DNA of 33,237 nucleotides from Actinomycetota bacterium (GCA_016931915.1 JAFGDU010000014.1:1-33237), one strand, 5' to 3'. Shown: positions 8,231 to 15,964, numbered from the stretch's first letter. Notes: generated from the sequence alone by a model not told the origin. Numbers and translations are program-made.

Positions 8231-9373
8231 TTATCTTCCCAGGACCCAGACACAGTGGGACTGACCGCACATGCCATTGATGCCGTGGACCACCCCGGTC
8301 TCGGCGCCCCTGACCTGGTGCTTTCCTGCCTTGCCGCGCAGTTGCAGCACGGCTTCGGCCAGTTCGTAGAGGCCGGCGGACTGCACGGGGTTGGCGGAGA
8401 GGCGGCCGCCTGAGGGGTTCACCGGCAGCTCGCCTTTGAAGTCGAAATAGCCCCTCTCCAGGTCTTCACAGCCCATGCCGTCTTCGCTGATTCCCAGTCC
8501 CTCCAGCCACAGCGGCTCCATGTAGGAGAATGCGTCGTAGACCTCTGCGAAGTCGATCTCCTTGCGGGGGTTGACGATGCCGGCCATCTCGTAGGCGCGC
8601 TTGGCCGCCTTCTTGAGGGCGCGCGTATCCGCCAGGTCACGGTCCCCGAGGCGGAAGGCGTCGCTGCAGTGTCCCACACCCTTCAACCATACCCGCTTCT
8701 TGTTCGTGGTGAGTTTCTTGGCGTTTCTCTCCGCCGCGAGTATCAGCGTGCATGCACCGTCAGTGACCGGGGAGCAGTCGAGGAGCTTGAGGGGATCGGC
8801 GATCTTACGCGAGTTCATCACGTCGTCCACCGTGATCTCCATGGGCAGGAGAGCCAGGGGATTGCGCATGGCGTTGCCGTGGTTCTTCACCGATACCAGG
8901 GCGAACTGCTCCTCCAGCAGGCCGTACTTCTCCATGTATCTGCGCGCCTGCAGGGCGGCGGAGGAGACGGAGTCGAGACCGAGCCTCCTCTCCACCAGGG
9001 GGTCGAAGGCACAGTTGGTGATGCCGTTCATGCTGACCTCAGTGCCCTTGTGATGGGCGCAGACGACGGTAACGCCGAATGTGCCTGAGAGGATACGCAT
9101 CATGCCGTAAAGGGCGCCGAAGGTCCCGTCACCCTCAACACAGGTTACGTCCTTGCCATAGGCATTGGACGCATCGGTTACCGCCATGGTCGAGATAGTG
9201 CGGCCGTCCCAGAAGTCGCTGGACACGGTCACCACGTTATCCACATCGTCCTTAGAGATCCCCGCATCCGCAATGGCCTTGGACGTGGACTCGAAGATCA
9301 TCTCCGCGAAGGTAAGAGGACTGTTTCTATCGTACTTGGTGTATCCCACACCGATTATCGCTACTTTTTCCAT
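8231..9373 (-). CDS. Second thiolase-like protein lacking catalytic residues
   Basis: A 380-residue thiolase-fold protein beginning MEKVAIIGVGYTKY. The nucleophile loop reads VEGDGTFGALYG, with E80 at the usual Cys position. The GHP histidine is replaced in SANP (N328). The C-terminal CxG cysteine is also lost (VVHGINGM, V362). It therefore cannot work as a normal thiolase and is more degenerate than its neighbour. Retained family features include the SGGRLSANP segment and an LLDCSPVTDGA segment. The Shine-Dalgarno is weak (GGGGTGA). It lies 18 bp after a DUF35 gene and 14 bp before the other thiolase-like gene. A mixed complex of two thiolase-like and two DUF35 subunits is possible. Confidence 0.85.
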   Translation of the reverse strand: MEKVAIIGVGYTKYDRNSPLTFAEMIFESTSKAIADAGISKDDVDNVVTVSSDFWDGRTISTMAVTDASNAYGKDVTCVEGDGTFGALYGMMRILSGTFGVTVVCAHHKGTEVSMNGITNCAFDPLVERRLGLDSVSSAALQARRYMEKYGLLEEQFALVSVKNHGNAMRNPLALLPMEITVDDVMNSRKIADPLKLLDCSPVTDGACTLILAAERNAKKLTTNKKRVWLKGVGHCSDAFRLGDRDLADTRALKKAAKRAYEMAGIVNPRKEIDFAEVYDAFSYMEPLWLEGLGISEDGMGCEDLERGYFDFKGELPVNPSGGRLSANPVQSAGLYELAEAVLQLRGKAGKHQVRGAETGVVHGINGMCGQSHCVWVLGR

Positions 9374-9391
9374 CTATCTCACCCCGCTTCC

Positions 9392-9856
9392 CTACTTTAT
9401 GGGGCGGAAGTGCTTGATATCGAGGATATTGCCCTCGCGCTCACCCTCGATCACCGCTTCCACTCGCATGCCGACCTTTACTTCCTCGGGATCCACGCCG
9501 CCTATGAAGTGGACCAGACCGGTGTCGGCTCCGTCCATCTTGATCACGCCGTAGACGAAGGGGGCCTTGCGGGGATGTAGCACGGGCTCCTGGTAGCGCA
9601 CCACCGTATAGGTTTCCACCGTGCCGGTGCCCGGCAACATCACCCAGTCGTGGAGATCCTCGTAGCAGTCGATACACTTGATCTTGGGGGGGACGAAGAC
9701 CTTACCGCAGCTGGGGCAGCGATTACCCCAGATCTTGCCGTTGTCTCGCAGTTCGCAGTAGAAGCGGCTTAAAGTGCTCCCCACGGTCCAGGAATAGGGG
9801 ACGCTGATCTTGCCCTCGTCTACAACGATTTCTACATCGTCCTTCCAATTAGGCAA
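9392..9856 (-). CDS. DUF35 zinc-ribbon/OB-fold protein (TTG start)
   Basis: A 154-residue DUF35 protein of standard length. Zinc-ribbon cysteines are C47, C50, C61 and C64 (CPSCGKVFVPPKIKCIDC), followed by an OB fold ending HFRPIK. It lacks the basic tail of its paralogue. The start is TTG at 9856: GGAGGTGA precedes it with five-base spacing, and no ATG or GTG fits. It is the first well-supported gene of the four-gene operon and sits next to the second thiolase-like gene, so each thiolase-like protein has a DUF35 gene beside it. A short open frame with its own Shine-Dalgarno overlaps this start by eight bases. Confidence 0.88.
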   Translation of the reverse strand: MPNWKDDVEIVVDEGKISVPYSWTVGSTLSRFYCELRDNGKIWGNRCPSCGKVFVPPKIKCIDCYEDLHDWVMLPGTGTVETYTVVRYQEPVLHPRKAPFVYGVIKMDGADTGLVHFIGGVDPEEVKVGMRVEAVIEGEREGNILDIKHFRPIK

Positions 9857-9920
9857 CTACCTCACCTCCCTTTATAAAACCATGCTGCCATTGAAGTGCG
9901 TTCAAGACCTTTTCATCCAT
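9849..9920 (-). CDS. Possible 23-residue leader peptide overlapping the TTG start
   Basis: A short frame starts at ATG 9920 directly after GAGGAGGTG and runs 23 codons to a TAA at 9849-9851, overlapping the TTG start of the DUF35 gene by eight bases. The peptide would start MDEKVLNALQW and end GGEVVA. The overlap would permit translational coupling to the rare TTG start. Against it, only two bases separate AGGAGG from this ATG, while an ATG four bases further on (better spaced) stops after four codons. No relative is recognised. Confidence 0.3.
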   Translation of the reverse strand: MDEKVLNALQWQHGFIKGGEVVA

Positions 9921-9958
9921 CACCTCCTCGCGGGCCGAAAAGCCCTCAGGGACTTGAA

Positions 9959-9990
9959 TTGTCCACGCGACAAAACGCGATGGGATCGCG
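9959..9990. other. Cluster of two short inverted repeats upstream of the thiolase/DUF35 operon
   Basis: TTGTC/GACAA (9959-9963, 9969-9973) and CGCGAT/ATCGCG (9976-9981, 9985-9990, loop GGG) lie side by side in the gap between the aldehyde oxidoreductase and the DUF35 gene. On the minus strand the second hairpin is followed by TTTTG, so it may terminate the upstream transcript. It could instead be an operator. An AT-rich tract at about 10024-10062 probably carries a promoter, but no convincing pair of boxes was resolved. Confidence 0.35.
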
Positions 9991-10098
9991 ATTGGACTTT
10001 TTCGACACTATCAGCACGACACGACTTGTATTAAGCAAGCGTTAATATTCTATAACTTTTAAGGTTGCGCGTCACCTTCAACATCAGGCCTAGGCCCG

Positions 10099-11955
10099 TT
10101 AAAGACTAAGGCGGTCGGCCATATCACCCAAACCATATTTCTCCAGCGTTGCGCGGGTGGGCATGCCGTCGGGTGTCATCTCCCGGAACTCGTAGAACTC
10201 GCGCAGCATGGTCTCCATGTCCGGGACGGAGCCGGCGATGCCGCCGTCTTCCACCGGGGTCATGATGCGCTGGCCGATGCGGTCGTCCGCTCCCGAGGCG
10301 CCCCAGATATGTCCCAGGCAGCGCTGCAGGAACCATACCCTGGCGCCCGCCTCCATCATCTTCTCCACGTCCCAGTCGTAACCCGCTGCCGCGCTGAAGA
10401 GCTCCGCCCACTGCGTGACGGTGAATATTGTGCCGGGAAACTCGCACCAGCAGGCGGAATTGAAGATACATCCTATGTCCGCGGTCAGCGCCGCCGCCTC
10501 CGCTTTGAACTCCGCGGATTGGTTCTGGTAGTTCTTGTCCAGCCCTATCTCGGGGTACTCGATGGCACCCCACTCCAGCAGGAAGGTCATGTTGGAGACG
10601 TGGCAGGCGCCGCGGATGGAGATGGCATAGGCCAGCCCGTCCCCCCAGTTGCAGCGGGGGTCGTGCATGGGGGCCTCCAGGCCCTTGGCGTCCGCGAGGT
10701 AAGCCTCGCCCCCGACCTCCTCGGCCGCTGCGCGCGAGCCCTTGGCCAGCAGCTGCGCCAGCTTGCCCTCCTTGGCCACGATACTCGGCAGGAGCTCGAT
10801 GACGGTGTCGATATCCCCCCACTCCAGCTTGATGCCGTCGTAGTCCTCGGGCTTGAGGATGCCCTGCTCGTAGCAGTCCATGGCCCAGGCGAAGGTGGCC
10901 CCGCAGGTGATGGTGTCCATGCCCACGCGGTTGCAGTAATCGTTTATCTTGCACACCGCGGCGAGGTCGTCGTTCATGAGCATGGTGCCGAAGGCGGCCT
11001 GTGTCTCGTATTCGGGGCCAGGGCCGGGGGGCATGGCATGGGGCCCCTCGGGCACCTCCACCACCGGCTTGCAACGCACTGCACAGCCCCTGCAACTGGC
11101 ATGATCGACCACGAACCCGTCGGCCAGGGCGATGCCCGATAATTTCTCCGCCCCCTCCTCCCACAGGCCCTGTCCCCAGTTACGGGTGGGGACGTCGCCC
11201 TCGAACATCTTGGCATCCATGTTGGCGCCGGTGCCGAAGGCGGAAAGGGCGCCGCAGAAGATATTGTCCTTTACCTCCTCGCGGGCTGCTTCCTGCATGG
11301 CCTTTACCTTCTCGGGGTCCTTGTACTCGGGCTTCTTGTTTCCCTGCGCCACGATGGCCTTGAGGTTCTTGGAGCCCATTACCGTGCCCATGCCGGCACG
11401 CCCGAAAATATGGCCGTAGTCGTTGACGATGCTGCCGTATGGTACCAGGTTCTCCGAGGCGGGGCCGATGGCCAGGACCTTGTAGTTCTTGCCGTACCTT
11501 TCCTTGAGCACGTCGGTGGTCTCGTAGGTGTCCATGCCCCAGAGGTCGTCGGCAGGGAGCAGGTCGGCCGAGTCCTCTCCCAGGAGTAGGAATACCGGCT
11601 CCTCCGCCTTGCCCTTGAAGATAATAGCGTCGAAGCCGCAGCGCTTGAGCTCGGGACCGAAGTTGCCCCCGCAGGAGGCCTGGCCCCATATCCAGGTCAG
11701 CGGGGAGCGCGTTCCCACCGAGAGGCGGCTGGAACCGGAGAAACCGATGCCCGTGAGCGGCCCGGTGGCGAAGATGAGCAGGTTTGCCGGGTCCAGGGGT
11801 TCGGCGTCCAGGTCGCCGCGGTCGAAGAGGAGTTTTGCGGCCAGCCCGGTACCCCCGATATAGTCGCGGTAGGTTGCCTCGTCGATCTCGAACTCGGAGG
11901 TCGTCCCGGAGGTGAGGTCCACCTCGAGCGCCTTGCCCATGTTGCCGTAAGCCAT
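10099..11955 (-). CDS. aor: Tungsten-containing aldehyde:ferredoxin oxidoreductase
   Basis: A 618-residue enzyme of the AOR family. It oxidises aldehydes to acids, passing electrons to ferredoxin, or works in reverse, using a tungsten bis-pterin cofactor and one 4Fe-4S cluster. The start MAYGNMGKALEVDLTSG matches the family. The cluster motif CRGCAVRC places cysteines at 288, 291 and 295, the same numbers as in Pyrococcus furiosus AOR, and the fourth is probably C504 in CWCEF. Length is typical. The ATG at 11955 is chosen over two upstream start codons because GGGGTGA is correctly spaced only for it. Neighbours are SCP2 and alcohol dehydrogenase genes upstream and aldolase-like genes downstream. 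This fits an aldehyde produced by side-chain cleavage. Confidence 0.95.
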   Translation of the reverse strand: MAYGNMGKALEVDLTSGTTSEFEIDEATYRDYIGGTGLAAKLLFDRGDLDAEPLDPANLLIFATGPLTGIGFSGSSRLSVGTRSPLTWIWGQASCGGNFGPELKRCGFDAIIFKGKAEEPVFLLLGEDSADLLPADDLWGMDTYETTDVLKERYGKNYKVLAIGPASENLVPYGSIVNDYGHIFGRAGMGTVMGSKNLKAIVAQGNKKPEYKDPEKVKAMQEAAREEVKDNIFCGALSAFGTGANMDAKMFEGDVPTRNWGQGLWEEGAEKLSGIALADGFVVDHASCRGCAVRCKPVVEVPEGPHAMPPGPGPEYETQAAFGTMLMNDDLAAVCKINDYCNRVGMDTITCGATFAWAMDCYEQGILKPEDYDGIKLEWGDIDTVIELLPSIVAKEGKLAQLLAKGSRAAAEEVGGEAYLADAKGLEAPMHDPRCNWGDGLAYAISIRGACHVSNMTFLLEWGAIEYPEIGLDKNYQNQSAEFKAEAAALTADIGCIFNSACWCEFPGTIFTVTQWAELFSAAAGYDWDVEKMMEAGARVWFLQRCLGHIWGASGADDRIGQRIMTPVEDGGIAGSVPDMETMLREFYEFREMTPDGMPTRATLEKYGLGDMADRLSL

Positions 11956-12076
11956 AGTCATCACCCCATCTTTCAGTAGGCGCAAAGGCGGAGACGCTCA
12001 CGGGCTGTTCGCGTCTCTTATCGCCGCACGCCTGTTTCCTCCCACAACAACGTGCCGCGTGTGCGGCCTTTATCTC

Positions 12077-12493
12077 TCAGTTAAGGGACATGATCTTGGT
12101 GAGCCTCGTTAGGGCGCCCAGGTGCAGGAACATACCATTGATCTTCAGCTCCCGCTTGAGCAGCTTCTTCACCACCGCCATACCGGTCTCATCGAAGTAC
12201 CAGGGCATGCCCATCTTGATGTTGATATTGGCGAGGTCAAGCAGGGTAGCGGCATCGGTTATGATGGAGATATCCGGTTTCCCTTCCTTGCCCCCGTACA
12301 CCAACAGGCTCCCCTTGTCGAAGACCATGGTCATCTCGGTCTCGGCGTCCTCTGCGTTGATGTATACCCGGGCCTTGAGCTTATTGAAGTCCTTTAATTT
12401 CTCCGGCTTCTCCAGGTTCGCCTTGAGCATATCGGCGAGCATGACCGCCATGGCCACCTCATCGGCCCCGGGCGCCAGTGTAACATCCGCCAT
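12077..12493 (-). CDS. SCP2 sterol-carrier domain protein
   Basis: A 138-residue single-domain SCP2-like protein, the size expected for the family, which binds sterols, fatty acyl-CoAs or other lipids in a hydrophobic tunnel. The C-terminal half has the typical run of a lipid pocket: IITDAATLLDLANINIKMG, then a basic KKLLKRELKINGMF segment. The open frame extends upstream to 12628 and overlaps the alcohol dehydrogenase, but the ATG at 12493 has AAGGAGG eight bases before it and is the likely start. It lies between the alcohol dehydrogenase and the aldehyde oxidoreductase, suggesting that their substrate is lipid-like and carrier-bound. Confidence 0.85.
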   Translation of the reverse strand: MADVTLAPGADEVAMAVMLADMLKANLEKPEKLKDFNKLKARVYINAEDAETEMTMVFDKGSLLVYGGKEGKPDISIITDAATLLDLANINIKMGMPWYFDETGMAVVKKLLKRELKINGMFLHLGALTRLTKIMSLN

Positions 12494-12551
12494 CTGGGTA
12501 ACCTCCTTCATGCCTGTGACTACAGTCCGGTACAGCGATACGATAAAAGAC

Positions 12552-13715
12552 CTAGAAAGCCTTTTTGTAAACGCCCAGAACCTCTTCGGCCTCGAATACC
12601 ATCTTGGGATTGTAGACAACCGACCCATCGCATAGCGCCATCTCCGAGGCTTCGGCCAGGCCTTCCTCCAGGACTCCGACCTCCCTCAACGATTGCGGTA
12701 CCCCCAACTTCTTGGTGAACTCGAAGATCGCATCGACGGCCGCGCCGCCGGCTTCCTCGTCGCTCATGCCCTTTTCCTTCACCCCCATGGCCTCTGCCAC
12801 TATGGCATAGCGGTCAGCGGCCTCGTCCATGTTGTACATCATCACGTGGGGCAGGAGGATGGAGTTGCCTATGCCGTGGGGAACCTTGTAGAGGGCACCG
12901 ACGCAATGGGCCATGGCATGCACCAGTCCCACCTGGGCGTTGGAGAAGGCGATGCCGGCCATGGTAGCGGCGAGCTGCTGCTGCCCCCGCGCCACCAGGT
13001 CGTCGCCTTTCTCGACGCAGATAGGCAGGTACTCCATGATCATCCGGATCGCCCCGAAGGCCAGGGTGTCGGAGATAGGCTCTGACTGCAGGGCGTGGAT
13101 GGCCTCGATAGCGTGGGTGAGGGCGTCCATCCCGGTCATAGCCGTGACCATGGGCGGCATGCTCGCGGTCATCACTGGGTCGAGTATTCCGGTATTGGGC
13201 ATGAGGTAGTCATCGCCGTAGAGCAACTTCTGGTTTTTCTCCCAATCCTTGATGACAAAGGCGTAAGTGACCTCGCTGCCCGTACCCGCGGTAGTAGGTA
13301 TAACGATGTGCGGCGTGATGGGATGGGTGAGCATCTGGAAGCCCTGGTAGTCCTGGAGGTTGCCGCCCTCCGAGACGATGATAGCCATGCCCTTGGCGGT
13401 GTCGATGACGCTTCCGCCGCCTACGCTGACCAGGCAGTCCGCGCCCTTCTCGCGCGCGACCTCCGCCGCCTCGTTTACGATGTGGTACCCGGAATCCTGG
13501 GGAATGCCATCGAAGGTACCCACGTACCTGCTACCCAGGGCTTTCTCCACCTTCTCGGTGACCCCAGCCTCCTCCAGGCCCTTGTCGGTGACCACGAAGG
13601 CCTTGGAGCATTTGAGCTGGTCCACCTCCGCACCCACGTCCTTCACGGAATTGATGCCGAAGACCAACCTGGTGTAATTCTTGTAGATGAACGAAAGATC
13701 CTGGTCATAGGCCAT
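12552..13715 (-). CDS. Iron-containing (group III) alcohol dehydrogenase
   Basis: A 387-residue NAD(P)-dependent metal-activated alcohol dehydrogenase. The nucleotide-binding motif GGGSVIDTAKG is at 99-109. Metal ligands are D197 and H201 in GMDALTHAIEA, H266 in LVHAMAH and H280 in VPHGIGN. The length is standard. The ATG at 13715 is supported by GGAGGTGG; an upstream Met in frame lacks a site. The enzyme interconverts an alcohol with an aldehyde or ketone. Beside an aldehyde oxidoreductase it gives the cell two fates for the same aldehyde, oxidation with ferredoxin or reduction with NAD(P)H. The real substrate is unknown. Confidence 0.93.
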   Translation of the reverse strand: MAYDQDLSFIYKNYTRLVFGINSVKDVGAEVDQLKCSKAFVVTDKGLEEAGVTEKVEKALGSRYVGTFDGIPQDSGYHIVNEAAEVAREKGADCLVSVGGGSVIDTAKGMAIIVSEGGNLQDYQGFQMLTHPITPHIVIPTTAGTGSEVTYAFVIKDWEKNQKLLYGDDYLMPNTGILDPVMTASMPPMVTAMTGMDALTHAIEAIHALQSEPISDTLAFGAIRMIMEYLPICVEKGDDLVARGQQQLAATMAGIAFSNAQVGLVHAMAHCVGALYKVPHGIGNSILLPHVMMYNMDEAADRYAIVAEAMGVKEKGMSDEEAGGAAVDAIFEFTKKLGVPQSLREVGVLEEGLAEASEMALCDGSVVYNPKMVFEAEEVLGVYKKAF

Positions 13716-13816
13716 AGAAACCACCTCCGGTTGCACCCTGGGGATGTCTCACCCCGGGGTATCGCGATGAGAACTGCACCGGCGCTGTTAAAAGCCGGTT
13801 AATAAACCTGGCAACA

Positions 13817-13843
13817 GGTTCCCGGGCAACCTGCCCGGGAACC
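13817..13843 (-). terminator. Perfect 11-bp hairpin between SCP2-like and alcohol dehydrogenase genes
   Basis: GGTTCCCGGGC (13817-13827) pairs exactly with GCCCGGGAACC (13833-13843) around a five-base loop, about 29 bases after the stop of the SCP2-like gene on the minus strand. No T-run follows, so it may attenuate transcription or protect the upstream message instead of fully terminating it. Confidence 0.5.
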
Positions 13844-13871
13844 CATGCATACAACTTGGAAGAACGCCCAA

Positions 13872-14435
13872 CTAGATTCCGAACTCGTCCTCAGCCCTCT
13901 TCAGCAGCGCGCGCAGCTCCTCTACTCCCGCCGCGTCCAGCTCGTCTGGGAACCTGCAATTGGTGGAAGCGGAGAGGTCCACCAGGCGGGCGGACGCCTT
14001 GACGGCGCGCACGATGGTGGGGAGGTCGCCCTTTAACTTCAGCTTGCCCTGCATCATGCCCTTGATGGTGTCCAGCTCCTTGGCCATCACCGCGCGCCAG
14101 CGCTCGTACTCGCCGGTGATGACGTAGTCCGCGGCTTCCCCCACATCCGCAGGCACGATCTTTATGAAGTTGCAGTCACCGTGCCACAGGTCCATGAACA
14201 TGTACAGGGCCTTGTCCAGCCCGATCTCCGGCTTGGCCAGGATCTTGATGACCACCGAGCCCTCCCAGTCCTTCGCAGCCTCCTTGTATTCCGCGTCGTT
14301 CTGGACGAGCTCCTGGTACTGCTGTACCCACTCCGGTGTGCCCATGACGAAGGGAGGAGATTGGGCTTCCTGCCTCTCCTTGACCAGCGCGTCGTAGGCC
14401 TGGTTCCACTCATCGGTCCCATAGGTTAATGCCAT
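13872..14435 (-). CDS. SCP2-like lipid-binding protein with N-terminal repeat
   Basis: A 187-residue protein whose part after about residue 55 resembles an SCP2 fold (KILAKPEIGLDKALYMFMDLWHGD, then GEYERWRAVMAKE and KLKGDLPTIVRAVKASARLVDL). The first 50 residues hold two related units of 26 residues: YGTDEWNQAYDALV from residue 5 and MGTPEWVQQYQELV from residue 31. GAGGAGGGATCACGT precedes the ATG at 14435. It opens a run of four minus-strand genes with the alcohol dehydrogenase, the second SCP2 and the aldehyde oxidoreductase, and likely acts as a lipid carrier for them. SCP2 assignment is by pattern only. Confidence 0.75.
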   Translation of the reverse strand: MALTYGTDEWNQAYDALVKERQEAQSPPFVMGTPEWVQQYQELVQNDAEYKEAAKDWEGSVVIKILAKPEIGLDKALYMFMDLWHGDCNFIKIVPADVGEAADYVITGEYERWRAVMAKELDTIKGMMQGKLKLKGDLPTIVRAVKASARLVDLSASTNCRFPDELDAAGVEELRALLKRAEDEFGI

Positions 14436-14510
14436 ACGTGATCCCTCCTCAGACTAGTCGATTCACCCATCCGTGCAATGCTACCGATAGGAATTTACCG
14501 GCATGAACAA

Positions 14511-14538
14511 TATATATATTTCATATGCGATTATGCAA
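14511..14538 (-). promoter_or_regulatory. Possible promoter for the SCP2/ADH/AOR gene run
   Basis: On the minus strand TTGCAT (14533-14538) is followed after 16-18 bp by the AT-only run TATATATAT (about 14511-14519), giving TATATA or TATATT as -10. The start codon at 14435 is about 70 bases further on. The -35 is weak, and the AT-only run is striking in this GC-rich region. Confidence 0.35.
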
Positions 14539-14609
14539 ACAGATTCCCGATGGATCCTGTAGTCTGTTACGTCCCAAGGAGATAATACCCTCACACCTCC
14601 ACGTCCAAA

Positions 14610-14900
14610 CTAGCCCTCCCGGGTGCGTGCTGTGGGGAGAGTGATCTCCACCCCGGTTTCCCGCGAGAATATACGGATGGCGTTCTGCCCGCATACGTGC
14701 AGGCACTCCCCGCAGCCGTCGCAGAAATAGACGAAACGGGGAACGATGCGGTAACGGGGATCGGCGCCGTGCTTAGTGCGATCTTTCTCCCTCGGCACGG
14801 CCAGGAAGACACCCTGCGGGCAGACTTCCTGGCACCGGTTTCCGCATGCTTCGGCGTCGCAGTCAGCCACCCTTATGCGGTAGGCGGCCACCTTTACCAC
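14610..14900 (-). CDS. Small two-cluster ferredoxin-like protein (GTG start)
   Basis: A 96-residue iron-sulfur protein. The first cysteine group is C14, C19, C23 and C27 followed by Pro (DCDAEACGNRCQEVCP). The second is CDGCGECLHVC. The spacing suggests two 4Fe-4S clusters, the first variant in form. The frame runs further upstream inside the preceding gene, but the protein-like part starts at about VVKVAAYRI. GTG at 14900 overlaps the last bases (TGGTAA) of the upstream gene, so translation is probably coupled. A GTG nine bases downstream is the alternative. It likely passes electrons to or from the larger Fe-S protein. Confidence 0.65.
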   Translation of the reverse strand: MVKVAAYRIRVADCDAEACGNRCQEVCPQGVFLAVPREKDRTKHGADPRYRIVPRFVYFCDGCGECLHVCGQNAIRIFSRETGVEITLPTARTREG

Positions 14901-15709
14901 ATCCCCGCCGCTGTAGGCACGCTCTCGCGCGCCACCAGGGACAGCGCTCCGCGCGGGCACGCGGTGCGGCATAAGCCGCAGCCGAAGCAATTCCCGGGAT
15001 GGACGTGCACGCGGCCCGCTTCCCGGTCATAATGGAGAGCCCCAAAACTGCAGCGGGAAAGGCAGACGGGTTCCTCGCAGAAGCGGCAGAGCTCACCGTC
15101 TACGGCGCATACCTCGTGGCCCTTGAACATGGCCGCCTCCACGTTATTGGCCCAACGTTGTTTCAACGACGTGCAGTAGCGCGCGTCGCAATTGCAGATG
15201 CAGATGGGAAAGGGTACCTTGGCGTAGAGGACCTGGTGGAAATGGCCGCGCTCGTCGCTCTGCAGCACCATCTCCTTGGCCTCCTCCAGGTTTATCTCCT
15301 CCATGGGGCCATCGGGCATGAAACGCTTCTGTATTTCCTTCACCGGACCGAAGTTCAGGCACACCATGTCGTCGCGGTGGCCCACCAGCTTGCGGCATTC
15401 GCAGGGCAGGAGCACGAAATCCCTGGCGTATTCCAGGAGCTGCAGGGAGTCCTCGAGGGAGATCACCTGGCCCCCGTGCTCGTTGGGGGCCATACGGTTG
15501 ATGATGGCCTTTACCGCCTTGCCGATGACCGGCCAGTTGATGAGCTGGGTCACCCGGGAGGTGAAATCGATATAGTACTCGATACCCCAACCCGCCACCT
15601 TCTCCAGGGTCTTCACGCGCTGGGTGTCCTCCATCATGGTGTCCGAGAAGTTATCGGGGTTCAAATACCAGCGGTTTCCCTGGCCGTGTTTGGCGCAGAA
15701 TTCGCACAT
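14894..15709 (-). CDS. Cys-rich 4Fe-4S binding protein
   Basis: A 271-residue iron-sulfur protein with no specific name. C2 and C5 open the protein (MCEFC). A middle region has CECRKLVGHRDDMVC and later CICNCDARYC, possible extra metal sites. The C-terminal 60 residues form a two-cluster ferredoxin domain: CRFCEEPVCLSRC, then CFGCGLCRTACP. The ATG at 15709 has GGAGGTGCC upstream and a strong promoter candidate 45 bases further. It is divergent from the HdrBC-like gene and overlaps the small ferredoxin gene. Acting in cytoplasmic electron transfer is the safe reading; its partner enzyme is unknown. Confidence 0.82.
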   Translation of the reverse strand: MCEFCAKHGQGNRWYLNPDNFSDTMMEDTQRVKTLEKVAGWGIEYYIDFTSRVTQLINWPVIGKAVKAIINRMAPNEHGGQVISLEDSLQLLEYARDFVLLPCECRKLVGHRDDMVCLNFGPVKEIQKRFMPDGPMEEINLEEAKEMVLQSDERGHFHQVLYAKVPFPICICNCDARYCTSLKQRWANNVEAAMFKGHEVCAVDGELCRFCEEPVCLSRCSFGALHYDREAGRVHVHPGNCFGCGLCRTACPRGALSLVARESVPTAAGMW

Positions 15710-15753
15710 GAAGGCACCTCCAAGCCCGGAAGATGCAAGCCGAGAGCGAGATA

Positions 15754-15780
15754 ATTATAGCATGCCGGCAGGCTTGTTAA
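15754..15780 (-). promoter_or_regulatory. Extended -10 promoter for the Fe-S protein gene
   Basis: The minus strand reads TGCTATAAT (15754-15762), a perfect TATAAT with the extended TGn. TTAACA (15775-15780) lies 15 bp upstream and matches five of six -35 positions. Transcription would start about 38 bases before the ATG at 15709. Confidence 0.65.
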
Positions 15781-15880
15781 GTACGACGAAGGTCCTGGCT
15801 CCAACCGTTCCTTAGGCGGATTTTCGTGTGCATGGATGCAAGGGACGAGGAGGGCGCAGACGGCATTTCGGCGCAAGTGG

Positions 15881-15916
15881 GCGGCTTCGCCGCGGTCCGC
15901 AGTGCAGCAGCACTGC
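15881..15916. other. Two tandem hairpins upstream of the HdrBC-like gene
   Basis: GCGGC/GCCGC (15881-15885, 15889-15893, loop TTC) and the perfect 7-bp repeat GCAGTGC/GCACTGC (15899-15905, 15910-15916, loop AGCA) lie 49-84 bases before the ATG at 15965. They may be an operator or leader structure for the plus-strand electron-transfer operon. Confidence 0.4.
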
Positions 15917-15964
15917 CGATGTGATAGATTACGGGCATGAGCTCATGAGTTTAAGGAGGGAGAT

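Noticed and set aside
7062..9373. Ordinary acetyl-CoA acetyltransferase (thiolase) annotation for the two thiolase-like genes
   Set aside because: Both lack the nucleophilic Cys and the catalytic His, so a standard thiolase name would mislead.
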